A DNA stretch of 64,000 nt from Sympetrum striolatum (Eukaryota; Arthropoda; Insecta; Odonata; Libellulidae), in NCBI GenBank assembly GCA_947579665.1, contig OX388347.1:38944943-39008942 (forward strand), written 5' to 3'. Below are positions 23,878 to 38,800 of the stretch, piece after piece. Position 1 is the stretch's first letter. Each line of letters opens with the position of its first letter. A program made the position numbers and the translations under genes. Under the pieces are notes generated by a model. That model made no database searches. It was given only the letters and a program-made list of their open reading frames with translations, and was not told the DNA's origin.

Positions 23878-26800
23878 GTGAGTCATCGCATATCGGAGTA
23901 GTAAGGCGAGGTTCTGAGCGAAGTCTCTAAAAGTCGCATAAACAATGCACTTAATCCGAAGAGGAATGTGGGATGAAAAAAGGACTTTACTTCGGAAATC
24001 TTGATCATTAATTAAGCTATCATTAATACGATAAATGCCTTTTGTGCGATAATAATTTGCATTTCTATCGTGCCGCCAGCATGCCTGTAGGTGTTAGAAA
24101 AATCTAATCTCGTTCAAGGGTGAAGGTTGGGTTTTTGACGTCCATGTTTGAGCATTGTTGGCTTCGGAAGGGTGTCCTCAGCTGTCATTAATCTCACTTG
24201 AATGTCATCGTCTTATTTTCAAGTGACGGATGATCTCGACATGACCTTTACAAAGCCTCTTTAAACAATAGCGTGGTTGTTAATGCTTTTCTAGTTAAGG
24301 TAAGAAACAAGGATTCGTACTTAGAGGGATTTTAATCTGGCCTTGGAAATAGATTTAAATGGAATGGCTCCATGCCTTGTCTTATGAAGGATAATTCTGC
24401 TTTGAATGAAAAGGGGTTACTGTATTTTTCAAGTATTTTTTGGCCATACTAGGCTTGACATTTACAAACGGGTTGATGATCGATTGCTTGAAATGGAAGT
24501 AATTACAAACTCCCACTCCAAAAGTGCACGAAGCACTAGAGCCATTGAGATGTCATATGCATCATTAGAATAGTTTGAATTCTATCATATATCATATTTA
24601 CCAAAAGGTACTGTAATTGATCGAAGGTTACTTCTTCGTAAGTCTTATATATATATTCTGTTGAAATAACAAGGTGGTTTTTGTTTAATATGGCACATTT
24701 CCACAAAGTTGAGTTTGTGTGCATCCGTTTTATCTCATTAAGCAATTTAAAGTATATTTATCAATAAAGAAAGAACTTAATATTTCCAATATTTAGTTTT
24801 CTACTGAAAGTTATCGGGTTTTATAATTCTTAAACCTAAAAGGCAAATACCTCATTCTAAAGTATTATAGTTACTTTCTCCGATTGCTACCATTAAAGTA
24901 TTTATTTAAATATAAGGCTTTAAATCATAAAATAAAATAATAATTATGCATAAATAATTAAAATAATCATTCATTCATGAGTGCTCGACCTTTCGGTAGG
25001 TTCATTTATACTCAAAAATACCTATTAAGCGCCATTTCCTTTTTGTTAACCCCACCGCTTAAGTCATCCAACATCTTTTGTCTTCGTCTTCCTCAATGCT
25101 TTTTCCTCTAAATTCTAAAAAAAAATAATAAATCGTATTTCTTCTGCCGCAATGTTACTCTCACCTCATTTTAATTATTATGAAGGAAAATGATGAACAC
25201 CTTAATAATACCTTGCGATTTTTATAATTCTCTTTAAGATGTCTTCTTCTTTGTAACTGTCTTCTTTGATTTTTGTCAGGTTCACGCAGGGTTTCGTCGA
25301 CGTCCGCGAGAGGGAAAGGAACTTCAGGAGAGGTTCCAAAGAGCAAGGGAGGAGTCTCATGAACTTGCACAACAATGAAGCGGGAAGAAGGGTAAGTTTT
25401 AAATGTGCACTGCTGAAATAACTTTATATGCTACTAACAACGTACTGTTTAAAGGAATGATCTGATTGAAATAAGAAAAATATTGTTTCATTAGTGTACA
25501 CGAAGTGAAGAGGCGAAAGTGGTTTTGGAAGGGATAAATGGAACCTAGACATAATATTGGATACCAACCCACAAATAAGAATACCAGTAATAACCGAAAT
25601 CGTTCTAAGAGAGTGGGCGCTATCCAACAAGATAACATCTTCTTCGTCAAAACTTAGTCACTTCTTTAATCTTATCAAAGTAGTCGACGCGACAACAATC
25701 TTTAAAGATTTTAATTTTTTTCTTTTTACGAAAATTGTCTCAAGCTAGTACGATGTTTCTGTTTGAGTCACATTTAAACATTCGCGTAAATGACGAGTCG
25801 ATTCGCAAGTGGCTGGGCTAATGTTCTGTTGGTTCACTCGTCATTCGCCTCGTCCTTCGCCATACAGCTCGTAACGCTCGCGTCGTTAGTGGTTGTTTGG
25901 AGACAAGACTCGTAGCCACGCTTGCCTGCTCTACTTACTATAATAAGCCTTCGACTTGTAAGAAAACGATCAACGAGACGAGCAAGCGAATGCCGATTTC
26001 GGCGAGCGACGAGGCGAAATAAGAGCGCGAATGCGTATAGAATAATCTCTCGTGGTCACAATTACTCGTTTACACCTTTATGCATTTCCTTCCCTTAAAA
26101 AGGAGGGCCAATAGAATGTTTCCAATATGTATCAACACTTTCTCCGGTTGCAAAGTGGCGAAACTTATTGCTTCGTTCCCATTCGCGTCGCGTGCGACGC
26201 AGTTTCGAGTCGCTATTCGTGCAGACGCGAGGAAAAAGGCGATCGGAGTGCATTCGCGGAGTGGGCGTGTGCTACACGAGAGCAGTCGTGTCTGCCACGC
26301 GAAAAAGGTCGTAGCGTATGCGTAGTGTGAGGGAAGTGTTAAAAGAGCTCGCGCCCTTGTAAGGAATGGAGCTAAAAACGCGCACCAAGAACTTCACCCT
26401 TGCGACTGGCTATAGGTGTTTGCGTGCAAGACCACTTCCCCACGAAGGCCTACGACTCAATCCTAATTTGAGATATTGGCCGCGGCGTGTTTGAGAGCTT
26501 CGTGAACAACGAGCTTAATAGCGGTGGTATTTTACAGGTATTGACAGATGAAACCATTTTGGACTCCCGCCTGGAATCGAACCCTCTCTGCTACCAAGTG
26601 GGCGCGATGTATTCATTTAGAAGGAGAAATGTCGCAAGGGAATGAAAATAAAAATCGTGAGTTAGCAAAAGTGACTATATGCGGACGTAGGTGTCAGCAT
26701 TAGGGTCAGGAGGTAGAAATGCTAATAAAGGGATGTTGGAGAATAATTCCGATGAGGAAACTTTCTTTCGCTCTTGAAGTTAATAAAATTTCCTCGCTTG

Positions 26801-29800
26801 CGAGCTCTGATTGCGGTGCTGGTGAACGATGAATTGGCAAGGATGAGTCAATGTTTATCATATAAAGAAACTGAGGCTGTGTCGGTAATTTCCAGCTTAT
26901 AATTAAAGCTATGTTTGTCTCTTGTATTGGCATCTATTCATGTTTATACAATCCTCTGAAGAAGCTTCCATATATTTCCCACAATTTAAAGTGCTCGTTT
27001 ATTGTAAATGGGGAAAACAAGATTTAAATATAGCAGGCCTATTTTTATAGGGGAGGATCCAGCATATCTCAAATTAGCTTAATGGTACGGAATACCAAAA
27101 ATAAATATGTTTAATCTTATGAAAGCAATCGACGAATAACAATCCTTATAGGTTTTTCTTTGTGCGAAACTTGTCTCAAGATAGTGTAATGTTTCTTTTT
27201 TAATTAATCGCAACTGAAATTGAAACTGAAAATGATTAAAATGAGCTCATGGGAAAGATGTAACCCGCCAGAGAGAGAACTGCAAACCAATAGTTACCCA
27301 ATCGCTTTGGCACAACAAAAAATTCCATGCAAAAGTAAGTAATTCTAGTTAAACTCAAAAATAGTTGGCGACATTTTGCGATTTTCAACCGCAAGAGAGC
27401 GAAACGCACTTCCGCGAAATAAGAGAGGTTGCGTAGGATATACCGCGAAAGACGAGGCCTTCCTATCCTATTTTATCTTAATATATATATTCTGAATTCA
27501 TGTCTATAAATGCATATTACTATCAAGAAGATATTATGTTATCACTATCACCATTGATATTACGATATCACGATCCATCAGCATCCAATTAGATGGAAGC
27601 AACGACAAGAAGACGACACCAATGAAATAAGCTCCATCCAAGCGCTACCCATCACCATCACAATCTCCATTAACGTAATGAGGGTCCACAGAAAGCCTCC
27701 CTATGCTCAAGTTACAGCAGGAAATATTAAGAGATGCCGGTTGCGCGGGAGGTTAACGTCCTCCGCCTACGTAGAAAAAGACATCTTTATCCGGAAACGC
27801 CGCTGAAAACGGTCCCTCACATCCCAAACTAATGAAAGAGGAGTTCTACCGAAACCCTTTGAGGAAATCCCACCGATACGCGTCTGGTTTTTACCAAACG
27901 CTTCGACCTAAATATTACAGTTTGTCGTTTCCGCCGAAAAGCCATCTTCAGAGGGTCGGTCAAAGTGGTGGGTCGCCAAGTCTCTGCAGAAGGGGGCATA
28001 CCTTCTGGTGATGACTCCTTTGATCAAGGAATTTCCCGCCGGTGCCGCATCACTTCCTCATCCCACCGCTGATTCCCAAGTATTCCCATTTCATCCCGCA
28101 TATCTCCGGCCCTCTTTTTGCGTATCTTACCAATTCCCTTAAGAAAAAAACTGGAAACTCGCAACAATTTGTTCAGCGATTCTTTTGTCGGCGAGGAGGA
28201 AATCACCAGTGTCCAATGACTCGGATGGATCTCCCATCCTCACCTACTCGTTACCTTTCTTTCGGTCGAATCCAATTTCGGAAGATGTTTATTTTTTCTG
28301 AGAATCCATCTTCGAGTGCGCGGGAATGGTGTTGATACGACAGTTGGGAGCGAATTTTCCGGTCGTGCGTCTGAGCGGGAGCGTAATTTTCTCGCGTATG
28401 GCGTAATGGGTCCGAGTCGGAAAAGCATCGCCGGTTGCAAAAAAAGCGATAATCCATTTCGATCCGTAATGGCGATGCCGTTACGAACTTCATGCGTGTG
28501 TCATTGCTCGCAAACTCAAAATACATCGACCTAGTACCTCCCCTAACAGTCATTATATGTTTATTTATTTATTCATTCATTGATTACTAGCAGAGCCAAG
28601 TTACAAAAATTTCACATAGTTAAAAGTATTAATAATAATATTATTAGTTATTAGTTAAATTGATATGTGTACCCTTAGATATATTAAGAGCATTAATATG
28701 TCAAATATAGGTCAATCATAAACAATAATAAATATATAGATGTATTACAAATACTACATAAATTCCTGTTATATAAATAAGAACATATATAAATATAAAA
28801 CAGAACATAGAGAAAAATTTGCATATAAAACGATCAAAAAGTAATTTTCGTATTTTCTAATCATAATAGGGCATTTAACATAAATAGAACCCATTAGTAC
28901 CAGTAAATTAACCCAGATTACAATACATATTGCATTCATAAATTAAATTATACATTACAAAGGATGTGGAAGATATCAATATATTGTTGTTATAAAAGAA
29001 CAGTTAACTTATAATTTTGATTGGTTATATTTTTTTAAATCGTTCAGTTGATTATTATGCGTTACAAGTAGTACTATTTTATGATGGCCGCGGAAGGGTC
29101 TAACAGCGACGTAAATTATTCATTTGCGGGCCAACCGCTCATTACCAGCAGATTTTAATTTAACAGCGTGAATAACGAGTTAATAAATAACCACCGCTAT
29201 CGAATCGCTGCCGAGCGCGTTGCGTAAGGAAATGTTTTAGCCGCCCGTGCGGTAAATTGAAAAGCGCTGACCTCAAAAAAAAAAAAGCCGCGAGCGTGAT
29301 TTAAATTTTCCCTCCGAAATAAGAGCCGTAAAATAGCTACCTTTTCGCCTTTTAAACAGGAATCCCCGAACGTTATCCCAAGCCCGCCTAGGAGGACCCA
29401 ACGTCTCATTAATTTCTCGGAGATTCTTCACAGTTTAGGGAAAAATTCCATCGGTTATGGAGTCCATTTGGGGAAGAGCAGGTAAATTCACCTCGTCGTG
29501 TGTGGTCTCCCCCGCCTTTTCCAATCCCCCGTCGAATACCGATGCATCCTAGGTCTTCTCTAGGAAGCCTTTACCAATTTTGTACCTCAAAATCCGACAG
29601 TTTTTCGGTTCCGTGACTCCTTCCTTTCATCTCACCACCACCCGACCCTCTGTCTTCCCATGGACCTCTCAATCCCGTCTTCCAATCTCTCCCCACCTAA
29701 TCCTTCGTCGCTCCCAGTAGGGGTCCTCGAAGTCCATTTCAAGTCTTTTATCTTCCCGTTCCCTCCCTCACCTTCCGTCAGCCTCCCCGTTCCTCCGAAG

Positions 29801-32800
29801 TAGTCCCCCTTCCCTCATCAGCGCCCCCAGTCACCCATAGGGTTCTGTTAAGATGGTATCTCCGTCAGAATAATAAATACGCACGCTTTGAACTCTTTTT
29901 TCTACCTTTCCTCACCTTCAAAGAGGTGGTCTCGGCTTTTCTCGCCATCCGAGAACGTCTCTCTCCGTATTGATTAACTGTTTATTGGATTCCTCTCGGT
30001 GTGGTTTCTGGTCGCTCCAAGTTTCGGTAGCGTGCAGTTGCATCGGAAGGAGAATTGTTAGTGAAGGGTAAGCGCGAGGAATACGTGCTTTTTCTCTCGG
30101 GCATATTTTTATCCTTCCCGATTCAAAGAGGGAAAGTCGATTCATTTTTCGCTACTCTTCGGCTCTCCTCTTCGGCTTTGGTGGGCGTCAGCAGAATTCC
30201 GGTGCCTTGCCCAAGGGACTTCGAAATGAATTTCTCTTTCATGACTCTTCTCAATTAGCCTTGATCAATGGTGTATCTGTTCTCAGATCCGATTTGAAAG
30301 TAATTGTTCTAATCCTTTAAATGAGATTTAGGATCCCTGTGATTCATAGATTTAAAAATTTTGATCATCTCTTCCTCAATAGGAAATCTTATTATCTTCA
30401 TCTTAGAAACACAAGAAATTTAAACGTGAAATTTACGTTTCAGTGAACTCTTGTTCGACAGTTTTTATTTCTAAAATTTAACGGATTCTGCATTGTATTG
30501 AATTGCTGTGATTTCAGTGATTCAAACATCTGTATTTGTACCAAAGATTTTCATGGTTCTTTGAGTCGATAACTGTAGACTTCCTGAATTACTTGAGATA
30601 ATGAAACTGTCATAGAATAGATTTCTTATTGACGTTTCAGGACTTTTTAGCAGGCTTATTATCAAAATATATTCCCTGTTCTATTAATAGGCAGCAACTT
30701 ATGCCCATAGCTGTATATAGGTATCTTCAGTACAGACGACATTAAGTTACTACTCTGCATCACATACACTATATCTAATGATTGAAAACTCATTCAAAAT
30801 TAATGAAATACGTTTCGTTACACTGTTTGAATTAACTTAACGTGCTCAAGAAGAATAATTTGGTCCGAATTGATATTTGGTGTTTCTTCTAAACTTTAGC
30901 ATTTTTCTTTCAAATTCATTTTCCTCATCAATAGCAAATTCTGTGAAAACAGTTCTGTAAACAAGTATTGGAAATTTTTCTGTCCACTTTTTGATCCGGT
31001 TCACTTAGCAACAAAATTTTGGTGTACCGTATGATTTAATGTCCGCACATGTTTCCAATTCAATTACCTCTCTGAGGGTTTATGTATTGAATTTTCATGT
31101 TAGTTAAGAGATATAAACCAAATACAATAGACTGTAATATATAACACACTAACCCTAGACGCAGATTCAATAGGATCCATATAAGCATGAGTCTGCCTAT
31201 TGTGCGTGAAATATCGTTGCCTGGGAAATCCAAAGAATCCTACAGATGGAAATTTACTGAGCGTATAACTACTCATGATTATAACCGAGATATAATACGC
31301 AATATTTTGCTGTATAGGTCTATATTATTCCTATACTAAGAAATGATGAAATAGAGCCTACAATGCCAAAGTGCAAACATTGTATCATTTGCAGCTGTAC
31401 ACAGAATTGATTGTTTAATTGCGTGAGTGACTTAGAGCAATTATAAAATGGCGTTAATAATATCCCTAACTGAAAATGCCATCCAAGAATTGCGACCTCT
31501 AGTGCCTGAACTCACAACCAATCATTCACTTTTCTCCTTCATTGATTTTTGACGTTAATATATTCATGGAAATCCTATGTGTTTGCAATAGCTAGTCATA
31601 CAGAATTGATACTTGGATTTTAATTGAAACGGCTGATTAATATCTTCCACTAAAAATGTACAATCTGATATCTACCACCCTTTGCATAGGAAATAGGCCT
31701 TCGTTGGCAAATATCGCAGTACTCCCTCGTCGACCATTTTTAAGAGTCCTTCTGTGTATTTTTCAATTCGAGTTTCTGAGTCAACTAATAATTTTTGTTC
31801 CTACAAATAAAATGCCATTCTATCTGCCTATTTGCATCGGGCAAGGAGTACTTGTGTTTTATTTTCATCTAAATTAATCACCCAAATTATTTTTCATGCC
31901 AATTGACGCTATTTCGTTGTTCGCTTATTTACTGACGTTAGCAAAGACGTATTGTCTCAGTCTTACCAAACAAAAGTAAATGGTTATTAGTTACATGATG
32001 AACCCCCACCGCTCGCAAAAAGAAGACTTAGGGACAGGAGCGAATTTCAACAATCAGAGGCCCTGTGCGCAAGGATTTTTTTGAGGCCCAACCACAAGAT
32101 TATTCACCTTAAAACACAACCACGAATAATCGAACAGCTTTTCACACCGATGGACGAAGTAGTTTTTGACTCTCAAAACGATCTTCCAGGGTAAAGTGTC
32201 CGAATTTAGACCATCCGCAGACTTCCTGCTCGATAATATTTACGCTCTCATGGAAACGTTCAGCGCAAAGCGAAAGATCCGTCGAGGAGTCGTAAAACTC
32301 GGAGGGTCAGACTGGAGGTAGCCATCCGGTTCATGCCCCTTGGTTGTTTTAAAGGAAGTAGCAGGTGGTCCACGAAATTAACAGTCCCAACGGAGACGCC
32401 ACCGAAGAATCCGGACGAAGGCGAGCTTCATTAACGAGCCCAAGAGAAATAACGAAGAGAAATTCCGAGTGTAATCCAGGCGAGATTCGATTCCCTTCGG
32501 CACACCTACGAGGAGTTCTCGAAGCGTGCGGAAAGATGGAAACGCTCACGACGGGAATTAATCGCTTGACACGATTAGGATCTCTATAAGGCTCGGGGAT
32601 GGGAATTTGAGGATGGCTAAATGGAAAATCATTTATCAGAGTATCGCAAAATCCCATTGGCGTCTCTTTTATCTTTTGCCTTAGGAAGGAAATGCGCACC
32701 TCATAGATACACAATTGTTCTACACTTCTATAGGTTCATGTGCCTCTATATTCCCTGTTCATTACCTTTTTTGCTTCTTGTTTACCCACCTCATCCTTTT

Positions 32801-35800
32801 TGTCATCTGACGTCTTTTCCTTCAGTCCTTTTCCTTGCATTTTACTCTCAATTATTTTCTTTAGCAGTCCCTCTTCTCACGATATTCGACACGCCCATTT
32901 CCTCTGTCGACGCTTAATTACTTCAATTAAAACTCTCTCTTCCTCAACCCTCCCACCCACCTTCGTGTTTGTTTTCCTATCGACTCAGCTTTCCTTTTCC
33001 ATTTTGTGCCTCACCCACATCTAGAAGGATTCCAAACTTTTTGATTTTTTTCTTAAGGTCCACGTTTCACACCCATATAGAAAACCAGACCAAAGATTTT
33101 ACCAATCTTCTAATTCCTTCATCGAGACCTCTAGTCATCAGTTCCCCCATTTCAGGAAGGGTTCCTTAGCCAAGGCTATTACTTTACGAACGTCATCTTT
33201 GCACCTTCCATCACAAGAAAAAGCAATACCAGGGTAAAAGAATTTATCCACCCATTCTAATTTTTCTAGCAACGAATATTCATTGTTTAGTATGAGGATG
33301 AATGCATGTATTTTCACATTTAGCTCAGAATCAGAGGTCACCAAGGCTTGAATATGAGCTTATTATGGAAAGTTGACACTGAAAATAATAACTGGTTTTT
33401 ATCTACGTTGGATTGGCACCAGGTCATTCAGAGGTCCCTAAATTATTCACTACATTAGGCTCCTTTTTATCACTAGCAGCGTGTGATCCTACATCTATTT
33501 TTCTAACAAAATTTGATTGAAAATAGTGATGTGAACATCAATATCCTTATAAGGTGTTTATTTAAGATTCGAATCTGTGTTATTATAAATATATTTCACT
33601 ACTTGAAATCTCGACAAATTTCTCTTAATTTAATAATTATTTATCTCATTTCCTTCATTATGAAGTTCAACTTCCACAGCATCTCGACTGCCTCCTTGGA
33701 TGTTTTTAAAATTTCTTCATATATGCCTAATTTTCGACGAAATTCATCATTCCTATGCTTTAATATATCAGCCATTGTTATGATCGACCTTCAGTAATTT
33801 TTTAACCTTTTATAGTTTTTATAGATTCTTCTAACTAAACTCTTCTCCATTTCTTGCGCGAGATTATCCAAAAAAATGAATTTTACTTATCTTTTCTGAC
33901 TGATACTCATAGTATCCCTGATATAATGAACATCATTCGAGTAGCAGTGTGTCGAAGTAAGATTATGCGTACCATTTTCATTTTGAGTTTTTCCACTCCA
34001 TTTTTTATAATCACCCTCCCATGAGATGAGTATATTTATCTAGCTGAGAAATTCATATTCGGGGATTATAATTGACCATCAATACTTGAAATTTACCTCT
34101 TTCTATGATTCTCCTAATTAAATTCTTCTCCATTCCTCGCGCAGGCTTATCCAAAACTAAAATAAGATGAATTTTACTTATCTTTTCTGACTGATACTCA
34201 TTGGATCCCTGACGTAATGAACATCATTCGGGTAGCAGTGTGCCGAAGTAAGATAATTCGTACTGGTTTAATTTTGACTTTTTCCACTCGATTTTTCTTA
34301 ATCGCCCATGATATGAATATATATATTATCTGACAGAGCAATTGGTATTCGAGGGGCGTACAGCTTCATCGACGTCGACACACGTAACAGTAGATCCGTC
34401 CGAAATGGGGCGTCCCGGTTCTCCGATATAATAAAGGCGTAAGAAGCGTAACACCCTCGACAAGGACCATTAATCTTCGTTCTCGGTATTTGTTCCATCA
34501 AGAACACTATTCACGGGCAGTGGTAGGCTCAAAAATATTCATCACTCCAACATTTGGCATTTCGCCGCTTTGCGTCTCAATTCAACCCCAGTAAAGCATT
34601 CGCCTCTAAAGTATCACACGCCCCCCGGTGGACCTCTATAAAAAAAGACTGTCGTGGGGCCTTCCAATGGCTCCTTTCTTGGTCCTCTTCTAATTTTCTA
34701 AAGGCCCAAAGGCGGAGCGTGTAATTTATTGACCTTAGTTCCACAAAAGAACCCTCGGAAGTTACCATGTCTCCGTTCTCGTCCGCCCCCCCCCCCCCCC
34801 CCCCTGACTGACGAAATACAACCATGTTACCTAACCATGTTAGGAGATTCATTCCGTTTGAAATGTTCCCTATGGAATCATTCGGAGAAGTGTGGATTTT
34901 GGTTGGGTTTTAAGCTGTGTTTTATGAAGAATTTTAACGGAAAATTTGTGAGCGAAATCTTACATTTTGAACTTTTAGGAATACTTCGATAATTGCTTCA
35001 TTATTGTAAATTTTCCCCGGTAGGTTTCTATCGGTTCTCAAAATCTGTTTGCGTTTATTTCTTTAATTCGGTGTCTTACTCACTCTGGTAGTACCGATTC
35101 ACTGTTTTAGAGTTCAATAGTAATCATTATCCTCGTGAAGGTAACTAGAAAATTATATGTTTTATCTTTACGGTAATTTATTTTTTTATTAAAAACATAC
35201 ATATACAACACAAAAAATTTTATGATGTAAAGCACAATTTGAAATAAAGCAAAATTACAGAAACAATTACATGGATTAATCTGACGAAATTAAGGGATCT
35301 ATCTCTTACAACCAAAGAGAATCGATTTAAGAGGGAGGTAAAAAGGACTTAAGTATTTCTTAAGGACAATGAATTGAAACTTGAAGGTATTTGGGATATT
35401 GATAGACTTGGAGTATTTAAATGGAAAGTATCGGATTGGTGAGCTGTTTTCGAAGAAACCCGAAAATTGAAAAAAGAGCGTAGAGATGTGGATCAACCTT
35501 TTTGTCGATAATATTGTATAGGAATTCAATATCGGTGAAAGTATGAGAGGTTTTAATCGACAATAGATTAAGATGATTTAGAAGACGAGTCTTTCACATA
35601 TTCCTATGATACGGCACTCGAAAAATTTCTGCTAACAACGAAAGTTTGCATGATAAGGATATAAGATAATCAAACTAAATAATCGTAAAAGTTAAATTAC
35701 AACCGTTAGGAAAACATTTTTTACCCTACGGTATCGCAATGAATTGAAAATTGACGATGATTATTGCTGGATTTGAAATTGTTGGCCGTATTTAATGTTT

Positions 35801-38800
35801 CTGATTTTCGAGAGTATTTCTTCATTTTATTTCCATTTATCTCAGCGATTTTACATCATTCACACAATGTTCCACCAAAGAAAACGTAATTCAAGCGTGG
35901 AAACTCTTGTACTCGTATAAAACAGTCACAGTCGAAATTGGATTACATCGTGTTTTTAAGGCGAGAGATACGGAGACAGCATGAGGCCATCTATTTCTTT
36001 ATGACTCCTCTTTCTCGTATTTCTGAAGTTTTTTACCTCTGACTTATAATGGGTGTGGTTGTTGAAAGGGGAGTGTCCATGATCGAAAATAATGAAACGT
36101 CGTTAAATAAACGCTGAAAAAAACAATGGCATGGATAATTCCAGCAAATCCGACGAAATAAGTCAAATTTGGACCAATTACCGCATCTCATGGTGCCCCA
36201 CTAAAGTAGCAAATCTTAATGTCATCCGTAGTATTAATGAAGGGCGTATTCAAAGTTTGAGTTGTGGCTAAAATGTTTTTATTAAAATAAATATCAGGGT
36301 GATATATTCATGAAATTGCTATGAGGAACAATTTTTTTATCGGAAATAAATTTGCTGAGGTGACTAAAAGACTGCCAAAAATATAGTATACAATTAGAGT
36401 AAAACAAAACGCGTGAAAGCTAAAAACCTCGAAGCGTAACTCTAAGATTTAAGCCAAAATGGATCGCAATCCGGAGAAATCCCAGTAAAATCGCTAAATA
36501 TTCTTCAGAAGAGAATAGCCGAATTCGAAGTGAAATTGATTTCACAACTATAAAACCTTACTATCGCTTTTACTGCATCACCACTACGATTTTTTGTAAT
36601 TTTAATTTTAATGAAATGAACTTTTCCATGGATCGTTGCGCATGTATAAAAATATACCTATTGACCACGGTATATCGTTTACTTTGTGTAAGATATAAGC
36701 CCCTCATTTAGCTAGATTAATCACAGTACTCCTCTATACTCCTCTCTACTATCCTTGGGTACGTGTTTTGCTTCATTCACTCCATACATCTTTTCACACA
36801 TTACCCTTTTCTTCTTAAATTCATGCAGACCACTTCAATAACTCGTTCGTCACATTCAGTGAGTGAGTAACTCTAGGTCTTGCACTGCTAACATTCTCCT
36901 TGTGTAGCATCTTACTCAGATCGATGTAAGCATTCCTTTCATATTAGCCTTTTCTTAAGTTCTTGCTCATTCATTACCCAGTCATTATGGGCTGTCTTTC
37001 AGCGCGATAATGAAATTTCGTTGTACACACTTTTCTGTTTATGCCACACATACAAGAACATGAAAGTATCTATGTTGTACTTTCATTATCACACTTTATC
37101 AACTGGATAATGTACCATCCCTTCAACATTTTTATGATAAAATCAATAAATAATACCTACATTTTCGTGAGATTTGTGTCCATACGGTTTTCTCTTCCCT
37201 GCATTCTCCCATGATACTTTGCATCAATGGCATTTATAAAGAATGAATCAAGAAATTTTGGATTTTTTTCCGTTCTCTTGTTCTTGCCTTCTTTCTCTCT
37301 ACTTTAACCCTTTAAATATCTCTTATGCTGATATATTGTGAACTACTGTAACAGTAGAAGTATATATTGCAAAATGATAGAGGATAAATAAATTTTGGAA
37401 ACTTTCAAGGAAGAACGGATGTAAATACAGTTTAAAAGGACCGCAAGAGATCTCCCAATTGTCAGTTGATAGGGTGAAAAACAACCAGCAAGCATAAGAG
37501 ATATTCAAAGGGTTAAAGTAGAGATAAAGAAGGATTTGAACGGAACAAAAATTCGAAATGACTTGATTCATTATCCTTGTTCTGCATAAATGCTACTTAT
37601 TCTAAGTCAGCGATTGGGATATCCGTGTTCGAGTCCCGACCCTGTCATTTTTTTTTCTTTTTCCTCCTTCCTTGGTATTTTTCCAGGTGCATGTCTTTTG
37701 GTGGCAATACATCTTTCGCTCTTGAACTTTTGAAAATTCAATATGGGAAAGAAATTCATTTGAAGTAGCCTTGATTTGGTGGAATACCGTAATCGGGATC
37801 ATGTTGAAATTACTAATTTTAAGCAAAATTCTACAAACGCTTAGTAATTTCAACATGATCCCGAGAATGACATTACGGTGATGAATTCAGATTTACCATC
37901 ATCGTTATTAATTGTTTAATAATGTTGGGCAAAATTATATGCTTGGTAATTAAAATCTTCAAGGTGATTGTTCCGAGTGAAAATGGAGGGGCAAATTATT
38001 GTTTTGGCGTCCGCCCAGGCGTTCAGCTCTAAAGAACCCCTCGGCGAGATCCATTTGTTATGCTGCGATACCTTTCCATTAGTTTCCACTAATCCGCCTC
38101 TGATCCACTGCACCCGTCCTATTTCTCTTTTTCTCACATCCAAAGGGGCTATACAAGTCTTTTACGCCATGGCCACCTGGATCATTTCCATTCCGGATTC
38201 CCTCTCCCAGAGGTATTCTTCTTCATTAAGTCGGATCTCTCCGCAAGTTTGAAAGCTCCAGCGGAGAATTTATCGCCCCAAATGCGAAACACGTGTCTTT
38301 CCACACTCGAGAAAAATTGCTCTCCTCTGCCGTTGTCCGCAGTGGGTGTGATTTTTGAGACGCAGGAGAAGTTCTTTTGGAGTGCAAATCTTAATGGGTT
38401 TTCCTCCCTTCCCACCGTCTTGATTTTCGCCATCTAATTGTAATCTCAAATCGTTTTCGCTCGATTCAGATAGTTGAAACAGTCTATTTTATTAAATACA
38501 GGTGAAGTTGGAACCCGCTGTAGTCTGTTTTTGTAACATATTAGCTTCGATTCTTATATTTTTACCTCTGCGAATATAAATCTATGATATTATTTGTTTG
38601 TATCCGCTGTAGCTTGTTTTGAAGCATTTCCGCTTCGTATTTTTAGCTTTGAAAATAATAATCTGCAAGATTATTTTTTCAATCATCAATCAAACAGAGA
38701 GTCGTCATATGTCCTCATATAGAATTTGAAAAACCTCTACGTTGAAACAAGCTCTTCACAATCAAACACAACTTCACACACTTCACAACCACAAGATATT

